A stretch of 64,000 nucleotides of DNA from Bacteroidales bacterium (GTDB taxonomy: Bacteria > Bacteroidota > Bacteroidia > Bacteroidales > VadinHA17), in assembly GCA_021738535.1 (NCBI GenBank), contig JAIPBU010000013.1, positions 1 to 64,000 of the forward strand, given 5' to 3'. Below the pieces are notes generated by a model. That model saw nothing but the letters and a program-made list of their open reading frames with translations, was not told the origin of the DNA and searched no databases. Position 1 is the first letter of the stretch, and each line of letters opens with the position of its first letter. The position numbers and the translations under genes are program-made. Positions 54,501 to 62,784 of the stretch are shown here, piece by piece.

Positions 54501-54858
54501 AGGTTCCCCCACTTTCCCTTATGCTTGTCCTGATCAGATGGCCCTGCGACCAGTCAATATCGCCGAAATTAGCTGCAGTACCTGATAAACGGGTTCCGTC
54601 AACTCCTATTTTGAGTGTTATTAACCCGTATTCATTTGTAGTTACCTGGTGCTCTTCCTCCCATATAACAGCAGGAACAGCTTCATTTGTAAGAATAGCT
54701 ATTCTTACATCCAGATCGGTTGCAGAGAGAGAATTCCCCGATTCATCCCTTGCTACTGCCTGGTAAGTAAACCCTTCCGGTACCTGTCCGTCCAGTGCTG
54801 GTGAGAACAGTAACAGGATACCGGTTAACAACGATAGAAAAATGCAAACCTTTTTCAT
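51589..54858 (-). CDS. Exported protein with YadA-head-like repeats and conserved C-terminal domain (paralogue 1)
   Basis: This 1089-aa protein has a Sec signal (about 1-24). A Bacteroidota N-terminal domain starts VPEGFTYQAVARDESGNSLS. KGGFAIGGFD occurs twice (about 220 and 260). Then come some 35 YadA-head-type 14-residue repeats such as NSTALGYHSIAKGDFSQAFG and SYAFGSGATATGERSFAFG (about 310-800), which form a left-handed beta-roll in trimeric adhesins. The C-terminus (DLAEYIYDNNNETEPGDVVV to TTSSTPGHAMK and the end) resembles the C-terminal chaperone or processing domain of tail-spike-like proteins. No YadA membrane anchor is seen, so anchoring is unclear. A sibling gene lies directly upstream. 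The function may be adhesion. Confidence 0.85.
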   Translation of the reverse strand: MKKVCIFLSLLTGILLLFSPALDGQVPEGFTYQAVARDESGNSLSATDLDVRIAILTNEAVPAVIWEEEHQVTTNEYGLITLKIGVDGTRLSGTAANFGDIDWSQGHLIRTSIRESGGTWHEMDPVSLLSVPYSLIAKDVQAKQQLSKSGNSIILSQGGEVDLSDFTDSLTVVGTDDASTEALFEVRRNDGQPVFSVYPTGVQVFVDDIGKKGTKGGFAIGGFDRAKGTNQDFMLISPDSIRMFIPNNPAVKSAGSKGGFAIGGFDKAKGTESLYFNVSGKEIIDTIGSSPQILWYPLKEAFLAGRVHVGSPDSVGLNSTALGYHSIAKGDFSQAFGYKSMALNQNSTAIGNKAVASGNDSYAFGSGATATGERSFAFGSVGVDSLGNLMGDKTLASGSYSMALGMSSQALNTGALGIGINSKASGPYSTAIGYRSNSSGLYTNSFGLWANAYGDYSMALGMYSGSGGSYSLAMGYASRSYGNHSVSIGSHARSDGLYSASVGYYSRAASDYSYALGRSAYASNSYAYALGRSAQASGQYSSAIGYNASAAASNAYSIGTSAIASGESSLSMGYSNTASALNAVALGISNISNGSNSVTLGTGNTAGTQSNSVAIGNNNSSTGYYSLSFGNSNTSDGSRSVAIGTNSTSSGSYSTAMGYYASATNSYASAVGYKSRAEGSKSLAIGANYYKSNIWRPIIPIIPLYPLIKGTAEEEPELQTKDTGTKGDYIIIPTSINQDNVATGSYSIAVGNGNMTSNGGAAFGVYNTSSAEYGTAIGFANESTGRGSVVAGYGNSTNGDFSAAFGRYTIADAENSFVVGRYNNSWGTADDWVQTDPLFQVGNGSSSTDPHDAFVIRKNGYTTLNATGNATYGLWLIHNGNTSGGTKYALRSRATRNFEGTTYYSGYFYDWYSSGTYYGLYADVRTGASKDLAEYIYDNNNETEPGDVVVADPMGKENVIKSSEPYQGSVLGVVSTKPHLTMGSEIVLDEETGDPIAGVNATRLALAGRVPVKVTDENGPIEPGDPLTTSSTPGHAMKYTPLDINKAKDFDELKAILTENEIRRNAIIGKAVESHPGGNGKIMVLISLQ

Positions 54859-54892
54859 TATAAATGTTTTAGTTCTAAGGTATTTATTTTTA

Positions 54893-54923
54893 TAAATATA
54901 AACTTTTGGTTGATAAATGTCAA
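54893..54923 (-). promoter_or_regulatory. Probable promoter of YadA-head-like paralogue 1
   Basis: On the minus strand TTG (54923-54921) is followed after 20 bases by TATATTTA (54900-54893), one mismatch from TAnnTTTG. The start codon lies about 35 bases downstream. Confidence 0.5.
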
Positions 54924-54976
54924 TAATTTTACATTAATAAGGGCTAATCTCTTATGAACGTGTATACAGAAGGGAT

Positions 54977-55006
54977 AAAAAAAAGATCCTCATGAGTTGA
55001 GGATCT
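54977..55006 (-). terminator. Intrinsic terminator of YadA-head-like paralogue 2
   Basis: AGATCCTCA and TGAGGATCT form a perfect 9-bp stem with a five-base loop; on the minus strand seven or more T residues follow. It isolates the two paralogues into separate transcripts. Confidence 0.88.
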
Positions 55007-55032
55007 TCCAATGATTTGTATTTAGCCTGTTT

Positions 55033-57378
55033 CTACTGCAATGATATAAGGACGATTATTTTGCCATCACCATCCGTATGAGATTCAAGTGCTTTACCAA
55101 TAATTGCATTTCTGCGTTTATCGTTTTCTGCAATAATTTCCTTCATCTCCTCAAAATTACTGGCTTCTTTTACATCGATCAGACTCCACTTCATGGCATG
55201 GCCCGGAGTTGATGACGAAGTAAGGAGATCCCCCGGCTTTATGGGACCGTTTTCATCAGTCACTTTACATGGCACTCTGCCGGCAAGTGCAAGCCTTGAA
55301 GCATTTACACCTTCCAGGGGCTGGCCCGTGGATTCATCGGTAACCAGTTCCATACCCATTGTTATGTGTGGCTTGGTTGAAACGATACCTACAATACCTT
55401 CCTGATATGTTCCTGTGCTAAGCGTAATACTTTCTTTGTCATTAACATCGGCAACAACCACATCCCCGGGACCTGCATCTTTTTTATTATTGTATATGTA
55501 TTCAGCTATGTCCTTACTTCCTCCGCTTCTTACATCTGCATAGAGTCCGCCGTATGATCCTTCAGAACCCGTGTCATAGAAATATCCTGTGTAATAATAA
55601 TCAACATCTGCATCAGCCCTGTTTACGTATGATTTTACACCATAAACGTTTGTTTGTTGTGAGATTGTTCCTGTAAACCAGTTGTAAATCCACATAGTAT
55701 ATTTGTCATTCAGTGTGATATTTGCATGTTCACCAGTAAACATGGACTTACCGTTCTTATTAATAGTCAGTGCATTACTCCTGTTACTGTCGTTCAGCCC
55801 GTTACCTACTATAAAGAGAGGATCGGTTGCCCTCCACTCCGTTGAATCACCTACCACTTCATTGAACTGCCCGATTACAAATGAACCATATGATTTGGCA
55901 TAAAGGTTGTTTCCAATAGCCGTGGCATAAGGGCCTGAGGCGAAGCTCTCAAAGCCTGCGGCGAATGAACTTGTGTTTACTGACTGGTTGGATAATCCTA
56001 TGGAGGTTGCACCATAGGCAGTTGCATCATTATATATTCCAACCGCAAATCCACCATTATCTGAATAGTTACCATTACCCAGTGAAATGGAATATTTTCC
56101 GTCTGCTATATTAGCCCTGTTGTATGATACCGTTGTGTATGTAGGATAAAGCAGGGTAGGCCTTACCAGGAACCATCCTTTTGAATCGCCCGATTTCTTA
56201 AGAGAAAAGATAGGCATGGATGTGTAAGTGTGAGAGTAATATGAGCCTATTGATATTGATTTCTCACCATTGGCCTCTGCCATACGACCGAAAGCATAGG
56301 AATCAAGACCTGTGGCTTTTGCTTTATACCCTATGGCTGTAGTGTTCTGGTGTAAAGCTTTACTTTCATAACCAAAGGCCTGGGAGTAATCACCCATAGC
56401 TATGGAATGGTTACCCAGTGCAGTGGAGTTGAGTCCAACACTATCGGGACTGCCAATATGAACTCTTCCTGCCAGGAAGGCTTCCTTCAGGGGATACCAC
56501 AGGAACTGTGGTGATGATGCAACAGTATCTGCATCTGACTTTCCTGATATATTAAAATATAAGGATTCAGGTCCTTTTGACCTGTCAAAGCCTCCTATGG
56601 CAAACCCTCCTTTACTTCCGGGGCCTTTGGAAAAGGTGGGATTCTGTTCGATAAACATTCTTATGCTGTCCGGTGAAATCAAAAGGTAATCCTGGTAGCT
56701 TCCTTTACTCTTGTCAAATCCACCTATGGCAAATCCGCCTTTCGATCCCTTTGTTGAAGCATCATCAACATGGATCTGTACACCACTGTTATATACTGAA
56801 AAAACAGGCTGTCCATCTTTCCGCCTGACTTCAAAAAGGGCATCTTCAGATGCATCGTCTGTGCTGACAACAGCCAGTTTGCTGTTCATTGGCTTATCTG
56901 AGCCCACAGCCAGGCTTCCATCGAGCTTATACAATGTGTCGGCATTCTCCTTTAGCTGGTTATTCTGAAGTTCACCGGCAACAAGGGCATAAGGTACAGA
57001 AACAAGGGCCGACCGGTCCAATTCCTTCCATGTTCCTCCACTTAATCTTATGCTTGGCTTAATGAAAATGTCCTGGTTCCAGTCAATTCCGGAAATATTC
57101 TGAACAATACCATCAATGAAGGTTGCATTTTCATCACCAATGACGAGTATGAATAAGCCATAATCATTTGTCGTAACCTGGTGTTCTTCTGTGTAAAGAT
57201 CAATGGGCGTAGCATCACCCGACTGTAAGGTTATCCTTACATCAATATTTTCATTACTCAGCAGGTTGCCTGAACCGTCACGGGCAATAGCCTGGTAATT
57301 CATCTTTTCAGGAACCTGTGAAAGGAGACTGAAAAACAATCCTGCCAGAAGACTAATGGTGATAATGATTCTTTTCAT
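55033..57378 (-). CDS. Exported protein with YadA-head-like repeats and conserved C-terminal domain (paralogue 2)
   Basis: This 781-aa protein has the same order as paralogue 1: signal peptide, VPEKMNYQAIARDGSGNLLS domain, two KGGFAIGGFD units, head repeats (NSTALGNHSIAMGDYSQAFG, QNTTAIGYKAKATGLDSYAF, roughly 305-560), then the C-terminal domain with DIAEYIYNNKKDAGPGDVVV and TSSSTPGHAMK. It is shorter because it has far fewer head repeats. The N- and C-terminal domains are nearly identical in layout to paralogue 1 but differ in sequence, so the duplication is old and the repeat number has diverged. A good promoter precedes it. Confidence 0.85.
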   Translation of the reverse strand: MKRIIITISLLAGLFFSLLSQVPEKMNYQAIARDGSGNLLSNENIDVRITLQSGDATPIDLYTEEHQVTTNDYGLFILVIGDENATFIDGIVQNISGIDWNQDIFIKPSIRLSGGTWKELDRSALVSVPYALVAGELQNNQLKENADTLYKLDGSLAVGSDKPMNSKLAVVSTDDASEDALFEVRRKDGQPVFSVYNSGVQIHVDDASTKGSKGGFAIGGFDKSKGSYQDYLLISPDSIRMFIEQNPTFSKGPGSKGGFAIGGFDRSKGPESLYFNISGKSDADTVASSPQFLWYPLKEAFLAGRVHIGSPDSVGLNSTALGNHSIAMGDYSQAFGYESKALHQNTTAIGYKAKATGLDSYAFGRMAEANGEKSISIGSYYSHTYTSMPIFSLKKSGDSKGWFLVRPTLLYPTYTTVSYNRANIADGKYSISLGNGNYSDNGGFAVGIYNDATAYGATSIGLSNQSVNTSSFAAGFESFASGPYATAIGNNLYAKSYGSFVIGQFNEVVGDSTEWRATDPLFIVGNGLNDSNRSNALTINKNGKSMFTGEHANITLNDKYTMWIYNWFTGTISQQTNVYGVKSYVNRADADVDYYYTGYFYDTGSEGSYGGLYADVRSGGSKDIAEYIYNNKKDAGPGDVVVADVNDKESITLSTGTYQEGIVGIVSTKPHITMGMELVTDESTGQPLEGVNASRLALAGRVPCKVTDENGPIKPGDLLTSSSTPGHAMKWSLIDVKEASNFEEMKEIIAENDKRRNAIIGKALESHTDGDGKIIVLISLQ

Positions 57379-57409
57379 AATTGAAGAATGTTTTATTTAC
57401 ATATTGTAC

Positions 57410-57441
57410 CAAATTTATGCTTTTTGACAGGCTTAATCAAA
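57410..57441 (-). promoter_or_regulatory. Bacteroidota promoter of YadA-head-like paralogue 2
   Basis: On the minus strand TTTG (57441-57438) and TAAATTTG (57417-57410) are separated by 20 bases, a full match to the TTTG/TAnnTTTG consensus. The start codon follows about 30 bases later. Confidence 0.75.
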
Positions 57442-57581
57442 CTTTTTACACAAAGTGTATTTTTCGTTTTACGGGTACCACAGGTTTATTGATTAAATAT
57501 TATTTTAATAAATATTTCGCATCGTTAATCAATTTCTTTATTTTAGTTTTTTTAAAAAATACTTGAATAAATGGCCACATT

Positions 57582-58325
57582 GTGAAAAAATCCGAAAGGC
57601 TACTTTTTTTTACGGGTGAACTGGACAGTCTGTATTTCGATAATCAGATATCAGGTTATGAAATAGATAAAACATACTCTAAGAATAAGGATGAGTTTTT
57701 TCAACTGTGCACAGTTGAAAAATATGATATTATAATTTACAATAATACGGGTAATGAGCTTATCCCGGGTAATATACTTCAGAGCCTTACAGGAACTAAA
57801 AACCTGTATACTCCGGTAATCATCATTTGTGGAAACGATGATGTTGAGGTGATGAACCAGTGCCTGAGGCACCAGTTTGATTTTATTGTTTTTCCATTTT
57901 CCGGTATTGAATTCCAGGCACGTATAAAGCTTGCTGTCAAAAGCAAGGAAACGGAGGTTACGATTCATAAAAGTCTTTTGCAGTATCGTGCCATGTTTGA
58001 AGAGTTTCCTGCCGGTGTTCTGCAAACAGATGAGAATGGCAATTTTTACAGGTACAATAACCATCTCCTGAGAATACTTGAAATGAAAGACGCGGACTTT
58101 TCCGGAGTAAGTTTCTTCCAGCTCTGCCATCCTGATGACTATCTTATACAGAGGCAGAATCTTGACCGCCTGCTGAGAAAAGAGATTGATGAAGCTGAGT
58201 TTGAAATAAGAATTATTAATAATAATGGTAAGACGATAGTCTGCAATATCAGGGTTAAAGCTATATGGCTTGGTAAAGATGATTTTGGATCATTTATTTA
58301 TACTCTGGAAAGACTTGATAATTAA
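57582..58325 (+). CDS. REC-like and PAS domain protein without output domain
   Basis: This 247-aa protein starts at GTG (an upstream ATG at 57571 hits a stop after four codons). Residues about 1-125 resemble a response-regulator receiver fold (ERLLFFTGELDSLYFDNQIS, YDIIIYNNTG, TPVIIICGNDDVEVMNQCL, FDFIVFPFSGIEFQARIKLA). The position of the phosphorylated aspartate reads Y-N-N-T-G, so phosphorylation is doubtful. Residues about 130-245 form a PAS domain (YRAMFEEFPAGVLQTDENGN, FFQLCHPDDYLIQRQNLDRL). No kinase, cyclase or DNA-binding domain follows. It may be a stand-alone sensor adaptor. Confidence 0.8.
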   Translation: MKKSERLLFFTGELDSLYFDNQISGYEIDKTYSKNKDEFFQLCTVEKYDIIIYNNTGNELIPGNILQSLTGTKNLYTPVIIICGNDDVEVMNQCLRHQFDFIVFPFSGIEFQARIKLAVKSKETEVTIHKSLLQYRAMFEEFPAGVLQTDENGNFYRYNNHLLRILEMKDADFSGVSFFQLCHPDDYLIQRQNLDRLLRKEIDEAEFEIRIINNNGKTIVCNIRVKAIWLGKDDFGSFIYTLERLDN

Positions 58326-58339
58326 CACTCATTAGCAGT

Positions 58340-59362
58340 ATGATCATTGATCTCAGAAGTGATACCGTAACACGCCCTGGCAAAGACATGCTTGATTTTA
58401 TGACTTCTTCACCGGTGGGAGATATGGTTCTGGGTGAGGATCCTATGGTGAATGAACTGGAGAAGAAAGCAGCAGAAATGTTTGGTATGGAAGGTTCAGT
58501 GTTTTGTCCCTCGGGAACAATGACTAACCAGATAGCAGTAAAAGTGCATACCAATCCCGGTGATGATGTAATATGCAGTAAACCGGCACATATATATCAG
58601 TATGAAGGCGGGGGTATTGCGTTTCACTCTGCAGCATCAGTTACTCTTATAGAATCATCCTTTGGTCTTTTTACAGCAGGTGATGTGCTATCGTCAATAC
58701 AACCTGATGATCCGCATAAGCCGGCAACCAGCCTAGTAAGTGCAGAGAATACTGTTAATATGGGAGGTGGTAAAACATGGGATATTTCTGAACTCAGGAA
58801 AATATCAGATGTCTGCCGGGACAAAGGCCTTGCATTCCACCTTGACGGTGCCAGGTTATTCAATGCTCTTGTAAAAAATAATGAAAATCCCCTCCACTAT
58901 GGGGAGATATTTGACACAATATCAATTTGCCTGTCCAAAGGACTGGGAGCACCTGTGGGATCAATGCTGATAGGTAACAGTGAACATATAAAACGTGCAA
59001 CAAGGCTCCGTAAAGTGATGGGTGGAACCATGCGCCAGGCAGGCTATATTGCAGCAGCAGGTGTATATGCTCTGGAGAATAACATTGCCAGGCTCGATGA
59101 TGACCATCGTAATGCTTCGCTTGTTGCAGAAGCATTAAATGATGTTAGCTGGGTGGAAAAGCTTTTCCCCGCGGAAACAAATATTATAATTTTCAGGACA
59201 AAGGATAACGTGCCATCCGCCAGGATTGTAAGTGAATTGCATAAACTGGGTATACTGGTCCTTGACCTGGGTAATAACCATATAAGGATGGTTACACACA
59301 TGGATATTAGCCGGGAGATGACTCTTCGCGTGGCTGAGGCTGTAAGGAATATTAAAATCTAG
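58340..59362 (+). CDS. ltaE: Low-specificity L-threonine aldolase
   Basis: This 340-aa PLP enzyme cleaves L-threonine or allo-threonine to glycine and acetaldehyde. RSDTVTRPGKDMLDFM, GDMVLGEDPMVNELE, FCPSGTMTNQIAVKVHT and HLDGARLFNA are family hallmarks; the PLP lysine is K200 in SICLSKGLGAPVGSM. The length is typical. Its stop overlaps the convergent DUF302 gene by 4 bases. Confidence 0.94.
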   Translation: MIIDLRSDTVTRPGKDMLDFMTSSPVGDMVLGEDPMVNELEKKAAEMFGMEGSVFCPSGTMTNQIAVKVHTNPGDDVICSKPAHIYQYEGGGIAFHSAASVTLIESSFGLFTAGDVLSSIQPDDPHKPATSLVSAENTVNMGGGKTWDISELRKISDVCRDKGLAFHLDGARLFNALVKNNENPLHYGEIFDTISICLSKGLGAPVGSMLIGNSEHIKRATRLRKVMGGTMRQAGYIAAAGVYALENNIARLDDDHRNASLVAEALNDVSWVEKLFPAETNIIIFRTKDNVPSARIVSELHKLGILVLDLGNNHIRMVTHMDISREMTLRVAEAVRNIKI

Positions 59363-59748
59363 CTGATTGCATCAAGAGCATTTTTTAGCTTTACCCTGAT
59401 TTCCTTAGCAATCTCATTCAGATCTTTATTGTCAATTGCCTTCATTGTTTCATAGGGATCAATGGCGGCCACCTCAGTTATACCCTTGCCGTCATTCCGG
59501 ACAATGACATTGCAGGGAAGCATGGTGCCTATCTTGTTGTCAGCATGAAATGCCTTATAAGCAAATCCAGGGTTGCATGCACCAAGGATAATATAATCAT
59601 CGAAATCAACATCCAGCTTTTTCCTGAATGTTTCCTTTACATTTATCTCTGAAAGTATACCAAATCCTTCTTTTGAAAGCGCTTCGGTCACTTTCTCTTT
59701 TGCATCTTTGAAAGAATCTTTGACTTTAACTTCGTAATAGTATTTCAT
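59359..59748 (-). CDS. DUF302 protein
   Basis: This 129-aa protein has the DUF302 core: VKDSFKDAKEKVTEALSKEG, then FGILSEINVKETFRKKL, YIILGACNPGFAYKAFHADN and LPCNVIVRNDGKGITEVAAI. The family is widespread, soluble and of unclear function, often linked to redox or metal handling. It stands alone on the minus strand, convergent with the threonine aldolase gene. Confidence 0.92.
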   Translation of the reverse strand: MKYYYEVKVKDSFKDAKEKVTEALSKEGFGILSEINVKETFRKKLDVDFDDYIILGACNPGFAYKAFHADNKIGTMLPCNVIVRNDGKGITEVAAIDPYETMKAIDNKDLNEIAKEIRVKLKNALDAIS

Positions 59749-59914
59749 ATTAATATTTACTTATTTTGTTCCCTTTAATACTAACATCATTATAGTAGAA
59801 AAGTTTAAGATCAATTGCTGGTACCCTTATCAATACTATTAACTGGTAATTACTATAACGCTCCATGCTGTATTTTTAGCACCTGCCAGAATATGATCGC
59901 AGACTAAAAAGACC

Positions 59915-60598
59915 CTAATAGAACATCTTTCTTAATACAAAACCTGATTTCTTCGGATTTGTGTTCAATATGAAATTATAACTTATCCCGGCACTCATTG
60001 TTCTGAATTTTGTAAAAATACCTTCTGACATGGCTATGTTTCTTAGTCCGGGTGAAATATAAGCACTAAGCCTGTGATTGTCGTACCCGGTTGTAAACAT
60101 AATTGTTGCACCGTAATTTGATCTGAAGAGATCATCTGATCCTACAAAAATATTCTCTTCTTCATAAATAGCAGCATTGGAGGTAATAAACTTCCCGTAA
60201 TAACCATAACTGAGAAAGGGACCGGCTGAAACACTCATGTGCAGATCCCTTTTGCTGCTTCGCCTGAATTTATAGCATAGCAGGAGGGGAGCCTCCACAT
60301 AACTTATAATGTATTTGTTCTCAACATAATAACCACTGGTAGGTTCTGAGACCAGTTTTACTCCCTGTTTGTTTGCGAAAATACCAGGTTTTAATGACCA
60401 TGTCCTGTTAATACCGGCCTCGTAGAATACACCGACATTAGGCGCCAGAACGGGAAACTCATCATAAAAATCGGGCACGTTTGTATATGAAAAGCTAACA
60501 ATGGAACCCGATAGTCCTCCTACCAGGTATACATTCTGACCAAAGAGTAAACTAGAGCTGAAAACAGTAAAAAATACTGCGAGGAAGACTTTTTTCAT
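59915..60598 (-). CDS. Outer-membrane beta-barrel protein (PorT-like)
   Basis: This 227-aa protein has a Sec signal (MKKVFLAVFFTVFSSSLLFG) and an alternating amphipathic strand pattern of an eight-strand barrel (NVGVFYEAGINRTWSLKPGI, VEAPLLLCYKFRRS, MSVSAGPFLSYGYYGKF, SAGISYNFILNTNP). Such small barrels are common in Bacteroidota. It has no close operon partner; a -7 box lies upstream. Confidence 0.83.
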   Translation of the reverse strand: MKKVFLAVFFTVFSSSLLFGQNVYLVGGLSGSIVSFSYTNVPDFYDEFPVLAPNVGVFYEAGINRTWSLKPGIFANKQGVKLVSEPTSGYYVENKYIISYVEAPLLLCYKFRRSSKRDLHMSVSAGPFLSYGYYGKFITSNAAIYEEENIFVGSDDLFRSNYGATIMFTTGYDNHRLSAYISPGLRNIAMSEGIFTKFRTMSAGISYNFILNTNPKKSGFVLRKMFY

Positions 60599-60628
60599 TT
60601 ATAATTAATGTCTGCCGGTTTATGTCCC

Positions 60629-60636
60629 CAAATATA
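60629..60636 (-). promoter_or_regulatory. Probable -7 box of the barrel protein gene (TATATTTG, minus strand)
   Basis: A full TAnnTTTG match about 30 bases before the start codon. No clear -33 element is seen. Confidence 0.45.
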
Positions 60637-60696
60637 ATAAAGCTTATTAAAAAATGATTTCTTTATCGGGGGATTAATGAAAAGTACTTGCTGGAA

Positions 60697-62034
60697 TTAT
60701 AGTTTTTCAAAATCTTCATCACTAATCCTGGCAATCCACACACTCATCAGCCTGCTGTGCATTTCCATCCATGCCGGGTAAATAACTCCGTTATAGGCAT
60801 CAATATCAATGTAATCACCAAAAAAGATGTCGCTTTCGGGAGTAAATGTTCTTTTGCTGATCCTGTAATTCTCAAAGCTGTCGGCTCCGTCATCTGACCG
60901 GGCCAGCCAAACTTCAGTATCGTTCCCTGTTGTTTCACTCCTGCTGTAATAGACAATGTAGATAATACCACTTACAGGATCAACAACTATGTTAGGGAAG
61001 AACTGGTGACTGATTGTTTCATCGTTATTTACCTTTATCCTTTCACTCCAGGTATTGCCACCGTCTTCAGATTTCAAAAGGAAGATATCCGTATTGTCAG
61101 TGCCATTGCGTTGATCTGACCACATAACATATATATTACCACTATAGGGTGAGTCACTGTTATCACAGACGGTAAAAGGCATGCCGTTGCAGCGGTAAAT
61201 TCCGGGTACATCAAACGCCCACCCACCGGGCATATCACTTATAATTTTATCCTGACCGAACGTAAGTCCGCCATCAGTTGAACTGTCAAAGTATATGCCT
61301 TCAGGACCTGACCATGCAATATATATTTCTCCGTTATTTCCAGTGCAGGGGACAGCACCTTCCATCGTATTGTCTCCGTCAAGGCAATCACCTTCAGTGT
61401 CGCTGATAACAATGGGCTCTGACCATGTCTCAGCCCTGTCGTCTGATACCGAGAATTTGATCCTTGTTTTATCAGCAGGATCAGAACTGCCGTAATCGTC
61501 AAATTCAGTCCAGCTGATGTAGAAATTGGGGGCGTAAGGAGAGTCGCTCCTGTCAAAACATATCCATTCCTTATCCTGTACCTTGTTTCCGTTAAGACCA
61601 ATCCCAACTCCATCATTCCACGACTGTCCTGATGAAATGGATTTTTGAACGACTATGCGATCAACCCAGGCATCGCCCTCAGGATTTGAAAGGTGACAGT
61701 AATATACACTTCCCTGTTCATCAAACATTAATACCGGGTCGCCCCAGACACCGTGCTCAGCTGATGTGATATTATCTTCAGTCCATGATGTGCCTCCTGT
61801 GAATGTATAATAACACCAATTAAGGTTTGAGCCAACAACAACATTATCTGTATTGACCGGGTTGACGGCTACACTGATCTCGTTGGGATGATCATTACCA
61901 AAATTACTGACGCGGTTTACCTGCAACTCAAACTTTTCTTCAGATTCCTTCTTTTCGCAGGAATTAATTGAAATAAGCAGAGCTATTGTTAACCAGGATA
62001 TTTTCTTCATTCTAATCAGGTTTTGCATTTTCAA
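60697..62034 (-). CDS. BNR/sialidase-like beta-propeller lipoprotein
   Basis: This 445-aa lipoprotein (signal ending INSC26) may start at 62034 or at the internal ATG at 62010. The mature part is a propeller with Asp-box-type repeats: YYTFTGGTSWTEDN, KSISSGQSWNDGVG, FSVSDDRAETWSEP, DSSTDGGLTFGQDK, LKSEDGGNTWSERI, ARSDDGADSFENYR. This is the exo-sialidase/neuraminidase-like fold; the arginine triad of true sialidases cannot be confirmed by eye. It is a surface or periplasmic protein, either sugar-binding or hydrolytic. Confidence 0.85.
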   Translation of the reverse strand: MKMQNLIRMKKISWLTIALLISINSCEKKESEEKFELQVNRVSNFGNDHPNEISVAVNPVNTDNVVVGSNLNWCYYTFTGGTSWTEDNITSAEHGVWGDPVLMFDEQGSVYYCHLSNPEGDAWVDRIVVQKSISSGQSWNDGVGIGLNGNKVQDKEWICFDRSDSPYAPNFYISWTEFDDYGSSDPADKTRIKFSVSDDRAETWSEPIVISDTEGDCLDGDNTMEGAVPCTGNNGEIYIAWSGPEGIYFDSSTDGGLTFGQDKIISDMPGGWAFDVPGIYRCNGMPFTVCDNSDSPYSGNIYVMWSDQRNGTDNTDIFLLKSEDGGNTWSERIKVNNDETISHQFFPNIVVDPVSGIIYIVYYSRSETTGNDTEVWLARSDDGADSFENYRISKRTFTPESDIFFGDYIDIDAYNGVIYPAWMEMHSRLMSVWIARISDEDFEKL

Positions 62035-62081
62035 AATTATGCAATTTTTTTATTACAAAGACAAATATCCGATCCAATAAA

Positions 62082-62111
62082 GAAGGGCCACAGCCTGAGC
62101 CATGACCCTTC
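62082..62111 (-). terminator. Probable terminator of the AhpD-like gene
   Basis: On the minus strand GAAGGGTCA pairs with TGGCCCTTC (one G-T pair) around a 12-base loop, followed by a short T-run. It lies 25 bases after the stop of the gene at 62136. Confidence 0.5.
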
Positions 62112-62135
62112 AACAAAAATGAAAAAGGTAAATCT

Positions 62136-62474
62136 TTATTTGTCCTGGTACTGGTTTAGCGCTTCCATGGCTTCTGATCCGTATACAACAGATGGTCCTC
62201 CACCCATCATCACTGCAACACCTATTGTTTCCAGTATTTCTTCACGACCGGCACCTGCTTTGAGAGCATCGTTTACGTGGAATGCTATGCAGCCGTTACA
62301 CCTTACCGTAATGGCAATACCCAGGGCTATTAATTCTTTTGTTTTACTGCTTAATGCATTGTCTTTAGTCGCTGCTTCATGCAGTTTTGAAAAGCTTCCC
62401 ATGGTTCCTGGTATTTCCTTGCCCAGGTCAGCCATGAGATTCTTGATTTTAGTGTTATAATCTATGTAATTCAT
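62136..62474 (-). CDS. Carboxymuconolactone decarboxylase family protein (AhpD-like)
   Basis: The protein has 112 residues from the favoured ATG at 62474; the longer frame from 62525 adds 17 asparagine-rich residues that are not typical. It contains TKELIALGIAITVRCNGCIA and FHVNDALKAGAGREEILETI; the C-N-G-C pair with a histidine four residues later is the AhpD-type redox centre that supports peroxide reduction. A normal-length single-domain member. Functions range from antioxidant defence to decarboxylation. Confidence 0.9.
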   Translation of the reverse strand: MNYIDYNTKIKNLMADLGKEIPGTMGSFSKLHEAATKDNALSSKTKELIALGIAITVRCNGCIAFHVNDALKAGAGREEILETIGVAVMMGGGPSVVYGSEAMEALNQYQDK

Positions 62475-62580
62475 AATTTGATTGTTTGTGATTTTATAAT
62501 TAGTAACGTTACGTATATAACACATGTCTTATTATAAATGTTCAGATGTGTTAATAATATAACAGGCGTGAAGTATCTTT

Positions 62581-62611
62581 TTGTTGTTTTTATAACTATT
62601 CCTTATATTTG
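62581..62611 (+). promoter_or_regulatory. Bacteroidota promoter of the ferredoxin gene
   Basis: TTG (62581-62583, in a TTTTTG run) and TATATTTG (62604-62611) are separated by 20 bases, a full consensus match. The leader to the ferredoxin start is about 165 bases and holds a CCGGAGTTTTTCCGG hairpin (about 62725-62739). AGTGATAG at about 62747 can pair with TTATCACT at about 62715. Confidence 0.65.
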
Positions 62612-62784
62612 GGGAAGGATAGAAAGTGAATTCTGCAATACTGAAACCAATCAACTAATCAGGAAACAATGTTATGGATGACTGCTGAAAATGCATTCAG
62701 GGTTGTCGAAGATTATCACTAATCCGGAGTTTTTCCGGGGATGAAGCAGTGATAGGTGATATAAACAGTAAAAAAATAAATGTT

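Noticed and set aside
62669-62722. 17-codon frame in the ferredoxin leader
   Set aside because: Too short to support from sequence; no attenuator-type codon run is seen.
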